NCBI RefSeq assembly: GCF_036174265.1
Contig: NZ_CP108055.1
Span: 8,060,001 to 8,124,000, forward strand
Reading direction: 5' to 3'
Source of the DNA: Streptomyces sp. NBC_00285
Lineage (GTDB): Bacteria > Actinomycetota > Actinomycetes > Streptomycetales > Streptomycetaceae
DNA: 64,000 bases
Below the pieces are notes generated by a model. It worked only from the letters and a program-made list of their open reading frames with translations, was not told where the DNA came from and did no database searches. This document shows, piece by piece, positions 8,153 to 17,611 of this stretch. The stretch's first letter is position 1; the number at the start of each line of letters is the position of its first letter. The position numbers and the translations under genes were made by a program.

Positions 8153-8406
8153 CGCACGGCCGCCATGTCCTCGCCCGGCGCGGCCCGGCGGAGTCCGGCC
8201 GGGCCGGGCGCGGCCCGGCACCCGGTTCCGGGCACACGGCCCGCCGCACCTCACACAGCCCGTCGCTGCTCGTAGCCGCCCGACGCGGCCCGCCCGTCCA
8301 CCGGACCGAAGCCACCGCCGCCCTCGGCCCGGCCGGGCCCGGCCCGCCCGGCACCCGCGCCGGTACGCGCGCCTCCGCGTCGACGCCCATGAGAAAGGCA
8401 ACCCGC

Positions 8407-9381
8407 GTGTCCCCGACCGACCCCATCACCACCCTTTCCCTTCCGCCGGATGCCAGGGGCGAGGCCGATCTCGCCTTCGTCCGGACCGCCCCGCGTCATC
8501 TCGTCGCCCGCAGCGCGGTGGCCGAGGTACTGATCACGGACTGGCGGCAGTTGGGCCCCGACACGTTCCGGCTGGGCGCTCAGTGGCCGCGCGGGCACCA
8601 CTTCTACGCACCGATCGCCGGCACCTGGTACGACCCGCTGCTCGCCGCGGAGTCGTTGCGCCAGGCGTCCGTCCTGATCGGGCAGACGTACTACGGAGTT
8701 CCGGCCGATCAGCACGTCACCATTACCGAACTGGAGTTCGAGGTGATCCCGGGAGCCCTGCTCCTGGGGGCCCGGCCCGCCGAGATGCGCCTGGAGTTCG
8801 CGGCCACGGACGTACGGCGTCGGCGGGGCGCCCTCACCGCGCTCACCCTGGAGGCTGACCTGCTGCGCGGCGGCGACTTCGCCGGCGCCGGGCGTCTGAC
8901 CCTGCAGGTGTCGGACCTTCGCGACCCCGCCGCAGGGGAGGGCGGCGGGTACCCGCCTCTGCCCGACCCCGTCCCGCCCGCGATCGTGGGCCGCCTGGAC
9001 GAACATGACGTAGTCCTCGGCGTTCCCGGTTCGAGTGCCGGCTCCGGTTCCGGCCGTCGGGGCCCGGGCCTGGCCTGGGACCTGCGGATCGACCCCGGCC
9101 ACCCGGTGCTCTTCGACCACCCCACGACCGACGTCCCCGGCATGGTTCTCCTGGAGGCCGCCCGCCAGGCCGTCCAGGCGGCCTGCGCCCCCTACCGCGT
9201 CCTCCCCGTCGAACTGCGCAGCGCCTTCCACCACCCCGTGGCCCTGGCCACCCCCTGCCACATCTCCGCGACCAGACTCCCCGCACAGGACGCGAGCGAG
9301 GATGCCGCACTCCGGGTCACCGCCTGGCAGTCCGACCGCCTGGCCTTCGACAGCCTCGTGGTGGCGAGCCTGTGCGGCTGA
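8407..9381 (+). CDS. AfsA/ScbA-family (butyrolactone or butenolide synthase-like) protein
   Basis: 324 residues with two tandem AfsA hotdog repeats. The first is around LVARSAVAEVLITDWRQLG and QWPRGHHFYAP, with ESLRQASVLIGQTYYGVP. The second is around HPTTDVPGMVLLEAARQAVQ. In known systems AfsA/ScbA condenses a beta-ketoacyl-ACP with dihydroxyacetone phosphate to start gamma-butyrolactone synthesis, and relatives (MmfL, furans) do similar chemistry. No cognate TetR-type receptor gene lies beside it, so it may signal to a distant receptor or make a structural part of the product. I prefer GTG 8407, with AAGG 8 bases before it, over ATG 8389. The 254-base gap before it holds only GGCCCGGC-rich hairpin sequence. 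Confidence 0.88.
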   Translation: MSPTDPITTLSLPPDARGEADLAFVRTAPRHLVARSAVAEVLITDWRQLGPDTFRLGAQWPRGHHFYAPIAGTWYDPLLAAESLRQASVLIGQTYYGVPADQHVTITELEFEVIPGALLLGARPAEMRLEFAATDVRRRRGALTALTLEADLLRGGDFAGAGRLTLQVSDLRDPAAGEGGGYPPLPDPVPPAIVGRLDEHDVVLGVPGSSAGSGSGRRGPGLAWDLRIDPGHPVLFDHPTTDVPGMVLLEAARQAVQAACAPYRVLPVELRSAFHHPVALATPCHISATRLPAQDASEDAALRVTAWQSDRLAFDSLVVASLCG

Positions 9382-9408
9382 GCACTCCGTGAACGAACCC
9401 CGGCAACG

Positions 9409-9449
9409 GTTCAGGGGCCCGATCCACCAAGCGGACCGGGCCCCTGAAC
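9409..9449. terminator. Bidirectional terminator between afsA-like gene and HTH-MurA gene
   Basis: A perfect 13-bp inverted repeat, GTTCAGGGGCCCG (9409-9421) and its complement (9437-9449), with a 15-base loop. It lies between two convergent genes and has no U tract, as is usual in Streptomyces. Confidence 0.85.
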
Positions 9450-9508
9450 AGGTATGCCGCCGGGTCTCCGGCTCATGACCCGTGCGACAGCGCCCTGCTG
9501 ACGAGGTG

Positions 9509-11038
9509 TCAGATGTCCCGGAAGATCTCGATCTGCGCCCCCACCGAGTTCAGCCGCTCGGCGAGATCCTCGTAACCCCGGTTGATGACATAGACGTTGC
9601 GCAGTACGGACGTGCCGTCCGCCGCCATCATCGCCAGCAGGACGACCACGGCGGGGCGCAGGGCCGGCGGGCACATCATCTCGGCGGCCCGCCAGCGGGT
9701 CGGGCCCTCGACCAACACCCGGTGAGGGTCGAGGAGTTGGAGACGCCCGCCCAGCCGGTTCAGGTCCGTCAGGTAGATCGCGCGGTTGTCGTAGACCCAG
9801 TCGTGGATGAGGGTCTGGCCCTGCGCGACCGCCGCGATGGCCGCGAAGAACGGGACGTTGTCGATGTTCAGGCCGGGGAACGGCATCGGGTGGATCTTGT
9901 CGATCGGCGCCTCCAGCTTGGAGGGGCGCACGGTCAGGTCGACCAGCCGGGTACGGCCGTTGTCGGCGAAGTACTCCGGCGTACGGTCGTGGTCGAGCCC
10001 CATCTCCTCCAGGACCGCGAGTTCGATCTCCAGGAACTCGATCGGCACCCGGCGCACGGTCAGTTCCGACTCCGTCACCACGGCCGCGGCGAGCAGGCTC
10101 ATCGCCTCGACCGGGTCCTCGGAGGGGAAGTAGTCGACGTCCACGTCGATGACCGGCACACCGTGCACCGTCAGGGTCGTGGTGCCGATGCCCTCGACCC
10201 GCACACCCAGCGCCTCCAGGAAGAAACACAGGTCCTGGACCATGTAGTTGGAGGAGGCGTTGCGGATGACGGTGACGCCGTCGTGCCGCGCGGCGGCCAG
10301 CAGTGCGTTCTCGGTGACCGTGTCGCCGCGCTCGGTCAGCACGATGGGCCGGTCGGGGTGGACCTCCCGGTCGACCTGCGCGTGGTACTGGCCCTCGGTC
10401 GCCGCGACCTCCAGACCGAACCGGCGCAGCGCGATCATGTGCGGCTCGATGGTCCGGGTGCCGAGGTCGCAGCCGCCGGCGTAGGGCAGCTTGAAGTGGT
10501 CCATGCGGTGCAGCAGCGGGCCGAGGAACATGATGATCGAGCGCGTGCGGACGGCGGCCTCGGCGTCGATCGCGTCCATGTCCAGCGCGGCCGGCGGGAC
10601 GAGTTCGAGGTCGACGCCGCCGTTGATCCACCGGGTGCGGACACCGATGGAACTCAGCACCTCCAGCAGGCGGTAGACCTCCTCGATGCGGGCGACCCTG
10701 CGCAGCACCGTGCGCCCCTTGTTGAGGAGCGAGGCGCAGAGCAGGGCCACGCACGCGTTCTTGCTCGTCTTGACGTCGATCGCGCCGGACAGCCGACGAC
10801 CGCCGACCACACGCAGATGCATCGGGCCCGCGTAGCCAAGGGAGACGATCTCGCTGTCCAGTGCTTCACCGATACGCGCGATCATCTCAAGGCTGATGTT
10901 CTGGTTGCCGCGCTCGATGCGATTGACGGCGCTCTGACTGGTGCTGAGCGCCTCGGCGAGCTGCGACTGTGTCCAGCCCCGGTGCTGCCGGGCGTCACGG
11001 ATGAGCTTGCCGATGCGTACGAGGTAGTCGTCTGCCAT
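9509..11038 (-). CDS. XRE helix-turn-helix / MurA-like enolpyruvyltransferase fusion
   Basis: 509 residues. Residues 1-62 are an XRE/Cro helix-turn-helix (GWTQSQLAEALSTSQSAVNRIERG). Residues 75-505 are an EPSP/MurA fold. MurA landmarks are Lys93-Asn94 (TSKNACVALL), the PEP-reactive Cys190 in GGCDLGTRTIEPH, and PFPGLNIDNVPFFAAIAAVA with the catalytic Asp equivalent to E. coli Asp305. Canonical MurA adds enolpyruvate to UDP-GlcNAc in peptidoglycan synthesis. This second, HTH-fused form may be a metabolite-sensing regulator, an auxiliary transferase or both. It seems to match SCO5998, beside aconitase in S. coelicolor. The ATG start lacks a good Shine-Dalgarno and sits 12 bases from a likely self-operator. 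Confidence 0.88.
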   Translation of the reverse strand: MADDYLVRIGKLIRDARQHRGWTQSQLAEALSTSQSAVNRIERGNQNISLEMIARIGEALDSEIVSLGYAGPMHLRVVGGRRLSGAIDVKTSKNACVALLCASLLNKGRTVLRRVARIEEVYRLLEVLSSIGVRTRWINGGVDLELVPPAALDMDAIDAEAAVRTRSIIMFLGPLLHRMDHFKLPYAGGCDLGTRTIEPHMIALRRFGLEVAATEGQYHAQVDREVHPDRPIVLTERGDTVTENALLAAARHDGVTVIRNASSNYMVQDLCFFLEALGVRVEGIGTTTLTVHGVPVIDVDVDYFPSEDPVEAMSLLAAAVVTESELTVRRVPIEFLEIELAVLEEMGLDHDRTPEYFADNGRTRLVDLTVRPSKLEAPIDKIHPMPFPGLNIDNVPFFAAIAAVAQGQTLIHDWVYDNRAIYLTDLNRLGGRLQLLDPHRVLVEGPTRWRAAEMMCPPALRPAVVVLLAMMAADGTSVLRNVYVINRGYEDLAERLNSVGAQIEIFRDI

Positions 11039-11049
11039 GGGTTGAGGCT

Positions 11050-11065
11050 ATCTCAAATATGAGAT
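11050..11065. promoter_or_regulatory. Putative self-operator of HTH-MurA gene
   Basis: An ATCTCA-AATA-TGAGAT inverted repeat (6-bp arms, 4-base spacer) lies 12-27 bases upstream of the fusion gene's ATG, where the promoter or start of the transcript should be. Its size suits a dimer of the XRE domain the gene encodes. Autoregulation is inferred. Confidence 0.5.
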
Positions 11066-11120
11066 GGTGCATTCCGGGGGATCCATTCGAGTGAAGGACC
11101 CGGGTGGACCTGTGGGAACG

Positions 11121-11321
11121 TCAGCGACGCTTGGCGGTACGGGTACGACGCCACCCGAAAGGTCCGGGCAGATCAACCGATGTCGTACGACGCCCCGAGC
11201 TGCTGCTGGTGTGCTTCGGCCCGTGGCTGCCGCCACCGGTCGTGATGGACCAGGAACGCCGGTTGATGTTCAGGCGCACTCCGGGAAGGATCCGGAAACT
11301 CTTGCGGAACGTGAGCGGCAT
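11121..11321 (-). CDS. DUF4236 domain small protein
   Basis: A 66-residue basic protein whose start, MPLTFRKSFRILPGVRLNIN followed by an SWSITTGG strand and GRRTTSVDLPG, matches the short beta-rich DUF4236 family (usually FRFRKRIKILPGVRLN...GRRTTVGLPGTG). The function of that family is unknown. An unusually clear GGAGG ribosome binding site precedes the ATG by 5 bases, which is why I prefer this strand over the overlapping plus-strand frames. It stands alone between the HTH-MurA gene (same strand, downstream) and the SnoaL-like gene. The 254 bases between it and the SnoaL-like gene show nothing I recognise. Confidence 0.7.
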   Translation of the reverse strand: MPLTFRKSFRILPGVRLNINRRSWSITTGGGSHGPKHTSSSSGRRTTSVDLPGPFGWRRTRTAKRR

Positions 11322-11575
11322 GGTGGCCTCCGGTCGAGGTCGTACGGATGCTTTCGGCCTCGTTCGAATACCCCGGCACGGCGAACTGATGGGTGCCGGT
11401 TCGGCCGTTCTGCCGTACGGGAGTTGGGGGAGGCTCCCGAGGCGGTGAGGGCGTCCCGATGCGGGGTGCCGGGTGGCGACCGCAAGGCGCCCTGCGTCGC
11501 CGTCGGGCCCGGTGTCGTCTCAATCGACGGGCCGTTGATGCACGGGCTTGCGGGGCTCACGTGGCGCCACGAGGT

Positions 11576-11995
11576 TCACGGCGCCGGTAGGGCACCGATC
11601 TGCTGCATCACCCCGAGGAGGTCGGGCTGGCCGCGTTCGCCGACGATCCGGCCGTCGGCCAGGTAGTAGAAGTTCATGGCCTGCACCGAGATCTTGTTGC
11701 CGCTCGCCGGGACCCCGAAGAATTCACCGTCGTGGGTTCCCCGCATGGTGAACCGCGCGGCCACGGTGTCGCCTTCGGCGACCGTCTCCTCCAGCGTCCA
11801 CTGGACGTCGGGGAAGGCGCTGCGCATCATCCCGATGACTTCCATGTACCCATCGGGCCCCCGCAGTGGTTCCGGGTGGCTTGGCGCGTGGAACACCGCG
11901 TCCGGAGAAATGACCTCGCGGGCGAGATCCTCGTTGCCCGTGTTGATGAACTCGACGAAACGGTTCATCACTGACTCGGTGGACTGCGATGGCAT
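11576..11995 (-). CDS. SnoaL-like / NTF2-fold protein
   Basis: 139 residues with the cone-shaped alpha+beta NTF2/SnoaL pattern: VMNRFVEFINTGNEDLAREVISPDAVFHAP, GPDGYMEVIGMMRSAFPDVQWTLEE, then VAEGDTVAARFTMRGTHDGEFFGVPASG and VQAMNFYYLADGRIVGE. This corresponds to the predicted ester-cyclase/polyketide-cyclase-like group, which includes many small-molecule isomerases and proteins of unknown activity. The ATG 11995 is preceded by GGAGAGG. It is transcribed divergently from padR, and the shared operator suggests PadR represses it. Confidence 0.8.
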   Translation of the reverse strand: MPSQSTESVMNRFVEFINTGNEDLAREVISPDAVFHAPSHPEPLRGPDGYMEVIGMMRSAFPDVQWTLEETVAEGDTVAARFTMRGTHDGEFFGVPASGNKISVQAMNFYYLADGRIVGERGQPDLLGVMQQIGALPAP

Positions 11996-12041
11996 CTTGC
12001 TGTGCCTCTCCGGAGACGTTTGGGCGGGCACCCGCGAGCGT

Positions 12042-12075
12042 AACATCGAATCGATGTTCACATCGATTCGATGTT
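12042..12075. promoter_or_regulatory. Perfect 34-bp palindromic operator in SnoaL-like/padR divergent promoter
   Basis: AACATCGAATCGATGT (12042-12057), a 2-base spacer, and its exact complement (12060-12075). Each arm contains a nested ATCGANTCGAT palindrome. The site lies between divergent genes and covers the first possible ATG of padR (12071), which argues for the later padR start. It is the natural binding site for the adjacent PadR dimer, controlling both directions; this assignment is inferred. Confidence 0.8.
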
Positions 12076-12094
12076 TACGTGCGAACATGGACTC

Positions 12095-12673
12095 ATGCTG
12101 GAACTCGCGATACTCGGCTTCCTCGCCGAGGGACCCCTGCCCGGACACGAGCTGCGTCGCCGCGTCGCACAGCTGACCGGTTACACGCGGCCGGTCAGTG
12201 ACGGCAGCCTGTATCCGGCGATCAACCGTCTGACCAAGGCGGGCTTGATCGAGCGGCGCGCCGACCTGGCCGCAGGAGCGGCCCGATACGTGCTCAGCCT
12301 GACCACGGCCGGACGGGCCGACATGCTTCAGCGCCTGCGCAAGCCCGCCGACCACGAGATCACCGACTTCACCCGGTTCTACGTCGTCCTGGTATTCCTC
12401 TCCCACCTGCCCGACGTGACCGAACAGCACGCGGTGCTGCGCAGACGGCTGGACTTCCTGGAAGAACCGGCGAGCTTCTTCTACGCCAACGAGCGGCCCC
12501 TGCGTGCCGAGGAGATCGCCGACCCCTACCGACGCGGCATGCTGCTCACCGCCCGCGCCACCAGCCGCGCCGAACGGACCTGGCTGCGCGAGACCCTCGG
12601 CGAGAAGCCGCCCGCATTCGACACCGCACGCACCGACAGTGATCCGCATGCGCCCGCCGCTCCCACGAACTGA
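12095..12673 (+). CDS. PadR-family transcriptional regulator
   Basis: About 192 residues. The N-terminal winged helix begins MLELAILGFLAEGPLPGHELRRRV and includes SDGSLYPAINRLTKAGLIERR, the PadR signature. The C-terminal half is a Vir/AphA-like dimerisation helix bundle rich in Arg and Leu. PadR proteins are repressors released by small phenolic or drug-like effectors. I start the gene at ATG 12095, because ATG 12071 lies inside the palindromic operator and family members start with this MLEL segment. The quinone-reductase gene follows after 20 bases, so both are probably one transcript induced by a reactive compound. Confidence 0.85.
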   Translation: MLELAILGFLAEGPLPGHELRRRVAQLTGYTRPVSDGSLYPAINRLTKAGLIERRADLAAGAARYVLSLTTAGRADMLQRLRKPADHEITDFTRFYVVLVFLSHLPDVTEQHAVLRRRLDFLEEPASFFYANERPLRAEEIADPYRRGMLLTARATSRAERTWLRETLGEKPPAFDTARTDSDPHAPAAPTN

Positions 12674-12693
12674 CCGCCCCCGGAGGTACCCCC

Positions 12694-13674
12694 ATGCTTG
12701 CTTCCTGGTACGACGCCCAGGGCCCCGCCGCCGATGTCCTGCACGTCGGCGAACTCCCTGATCCCGTCCCCGGCCCCGGCGAGGTCCGCGTCCGCGTCAC
12801 CGTCTCGGGCGTCAACCCCGGCGACACCAAGAAACGGCGCGGCTGGCTCGGCTCGTCCATGCCCCACCCGCGGGTGATCCCGCACAGCGACGCCGCCGGA
12901 GTCATCGACGCCGTGGGCGACGGGGTCGACGCCCACCGCGTCGGACAACGGGTCTGGGTGTACGGCGCCCAGTCCTACCGCCCCTTCGGCACCGCCGCCC
13001 AGTACACCGTCGTACCCGACGACCAGGCCCCACCCCTGCCCGACCACCTCAGTGACGAGCTGGGGGCGAGCCTCGGCATCCCCGGCATCACCGCCCACCG
13101 CACCGTCTTCGCCGACGGCCCGGTCGACGGCCGGGTGGTCCTGGTCCACGGAGTCCTTGGCGGCGTCGGCTCCCTGGCCGCCCAGCTCGCCCACTGGGCC
13201 GGCGCCACCGTGATCGCCACCGTCCGCCGCACCGCGGACCTCGACCACGTCGACCCGGCCGTCGCCCACGCCGTCGCCCTGGACACCGGCGACCCCGCCG
13301 CTGCCATCCGCTCGTACGCGCCGCGGGGCGTCGACCGGATCATCGAGGTCGCACTGTCCGACAACGCCGACCTCGACAACGCCGTCGCCGCCAACAACGC
13401 CGTCATCGCCGCCTATGCCACCCGCACGGACCGCACCGAAATCCCCTTCTGGCCGCTGCTGTTCAACAACGTCACCCTGCGACTGCTCGGCAGCGACGAC
13501 TTCCCCGCCGAGGCCAAGCGCCAGGCCGCCCGCGACCTCACCTCCGCCGCCGCCGTCGGCGCCCTCACGGTCGACGTCCGCGACCGCTACCCGCTGGAGG
13601 ACATCGCCAAGGCCCACGACCACGTCGACACCGGCGGTGGTCACGGCCGCATCCTGCTCACCATCCCCCAATAG
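12694..13674 (+). CDS. NADPH:quinone reductase-like MDR oxidoreductase
   Basis: 326 residues of the zinc-free medium-chain dehydrogenase/quinone reductase class. The N-terminal GroES-like part contains GEVRVRVTVSGVNPGDTKKR and HSDAAGVIDAVGDGV; the Rossmann part contains VLVHGVLGGVGSLAAQLAHWAGATVIATVRR. No catalytic zinc cysteines are seen, as expected for QOR. It probably reduces quinones or enones using NADPH, a detoxification job that fits control by PadR. GGAGG lies 8 bases before the ATG. Confidence 0.87.
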   Translation: MLASWYDAQGPAADVLHVGELPDPVPGPGEVRVRVTVSGVNPGDTKKRRGWLGSSMPHPRVIPHSDAAGVIDAVGDGVDAHRVGQRVWVYGAQSYRPFGTAAQYTVVPDDQAPPLPDHLSDELGASLGIPGITAHRTVFADGPVDGRVVLVHGVLGGVGSLAAQLAHWAGATVIATVRRTADLDHVDPAVAHAVALDTGDPAAAIRSYAPRGVDRIIEVALSDNADLDNAVAANNAVIAAYATRTDRTEIPFWPLLFNNVTLRLLGSDDFPAEAKRQAARDLTSAAAVGALTVDVRDRYPLEDIAKAHDHVDTGGGHGRILLTIPQ

Positions 13675-13864
13675 CGCAGACTCGGAACACCGGCCCGTCA
13701 CCAGCAACCCCCGTCTCATCGACGGCTACCGGATCGCTCACCTCACACGACCGAGTTCACTGCCAAAGAAGCCGAAAGGACCGGGTTCGCGGTCGAACGA
13801 CTCGATGGGATGCCAAGGGACGACGAGACCGGGCATGACCATCCCGGCCTCATGTACTAGAGTT

Positions 13865-13880
13865 ATCTCGACATCGAGAT
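13865..13880. promoter_or_regulatory. TamR-like operator in aconitase promoter
   Basis: ATCTCGA-CA-TCGAGAT, a perfect inverted repeat with 7-bp arms, lies about 140 bases before the aconitase start and 4 bases after a possible -10 hexamer TACTAG (13855-13860). The MarR-family regulator TamR, which responds to citrate and aconitate isomers, is known to bind the aconitase promoter in S. coelicolor at this kind of palindrome; I assign it by similarity. The rest of the 348-base gap 13675-14022 shows only this site, the iron box and the aconitase leader. Confidence 0.55.
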
Positions 13881-13937
13881 ATCTGCCGAGGCGTACCGCA
13901 GTCGCACGCTTCCGCCGATCCTGGCAGTAAGGCATGC

Positions 13938-16740
<2,803 letters not shown>

Positions 16741-16761
16741 GCGGCACGGCAAGGCAGTTGA

Positions 16762-16793
16762 GGGCCGCATCCCCGGCGACGGGGGTGCGGCCC
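16762..16793 (+). terminator. Terminator after aconitase
   Basis: A 13-bp stem, GGGCCGCATCCCC with GGGGGTGCGGCCC (one G-T pair), and a 6-base loop, starting 21 bases past the stop codon. Confidence 0.85.
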
Positions 16794-16834
16794 TTCGCCG
16801 TGTGCCGGGCTCGGAAAGCCCAGGTCATCACCCA

Positions 16835-16863
16835 CCCTCAGGTGGAACACAGGGTTCCCTCAG
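16835..16863 (+). promoter_or_regulatory. CCCTCAG direct repeats before the two-component operon
   Basis: CCCTCAG occurs at 16835-16841 and 16857-16863, 22 bp apart (two helical turns), 23-51 bases before the response-regulator ATG. OmpR-type regulators bind direct repeats with this spacing, so this may be the autoregulatory site. Confidence 0.4.
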
Positions 16864-16885
16864 CGGGCGGGGACACGATCGGGAC

Positions 16886-17611
16886 ATGACTGGAACCTCC
16901 GGGTCCCGAACCGGCCACGTACGGGTGCTCATCGTCGACGACGAGCCGGCACTCAACGAAGTGCTGTCCGTCGCCGTCGCCGAGGCAGGCTGGCGACCCT
17001 ACCCGGCGCTGGACGGCCACAGCGCGCTGCGGACCGCACGCGCCTGCGCACCGCACGCCGTCGTGCTCGACGGGATGCTGCCCGACCTGGACGGCCTCCA
17101 GGTGCTGCGCCGGCTGCGCCACGAGAACCCGGGGCTGCCCGTCCTCATGCTCACCGCCCGCGACGCCCTGGAACACCGCCTCGACGGCCTGGAGGCAGGC
17201 GCCGACGACTACGTCACCAAGCCGTTCTCCCTGGAGGAGGTCGTGCTGAGACTGCGCGGGCTGCTGCGCCGGGCCGGGTCGAGGCAGGGCCGCACCGGCG
17301 ACTCCGTACATGTCCTCGGCGACCTGGTCATGAGCGAGGACACCCGCGAGGTGTGGCGGGCGGGCACACCGGTCCACCTCACCGCGAAGGAGTTCGACCT
17401 GCTCGGACTGCTGCTCGGCCACCCACGGCAGGTGCTGAGCAAGGCGCAGATCCTCGGCCACGTCTGGAGCGCCTCCTTCGACGGGAGCGGCAACCTCGTC
17501 GAGGTCTACATCTCCAGCCTGCGCCGGAAGATCGACAAAGGACGGGCGCCCGTGATCCACACCGTGCGCGGCCTCGGGTACGCCGTCAGGGCCGCGGAGG
17601 ACGGGAGATGA
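16886..17611 (+). CDS. OmpR/PhoP-type response regulator
   Basis: 241 residues. The receiver domain (residues 11-125) has the acidic pair Asp18-Asp19 (VLIVDDEP), phosphoacceptor Asp62 (VVLDGMLPDLDG), Thr in MLTARD and Lys in YVTKPFS. The C-terminal winged-helix DNA-binding domain has LTAKEFDLLGLLLGHPRQVLSKAQIL and VEVYISSLRRKID. It is phosphorylated by the histidine kinase encoded next, whose start overlaps its stop (ATGA). ATG 16886 starts just before the receiver; in-frame codons from 16802 lie over the promoter. The signal sensed is unknown. Confidence 0.92.
   Translation: MTGTSGSRTGHVRVLIVDDEPALNEVLSVAVAEAGWRPYPALDGHSALRTARACAPHAVVLDGMLPDLDGLQVLRRLRHENPGLPVLMLTARDALEHRLDGLEAGADDYVTKPFSLEEVVLRLRGLLRRAGSRQGRTGDSVHVLGDLVMSEDTREVWRAGTPVHLTAKEFDLLGLLLGHPRQVLSKAQILGHVWSASFDGSGNLVEVYISSLRRKIDKGRAPVIHTVRGLGYAVRAAEDGR

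Noticed and set aside
11104..11448. 114-residue plus-strand frame
   Set aside because: It lies opposite the DUF4236 gene, which has a clear ribosome binding site and recognisable family sequence.
12071..12094. Earlier ATG for padR
   Set aside because: It lies within the perfect operator palindrome and adds residues not expected in PadR proteins.
13738..13935. 65-residue minus-strand frame upstream of aconitase
   Set aside because: It overlaps the TamR-like and iron-box-like sites, has no good ribosome binding site and shows no family pattern.
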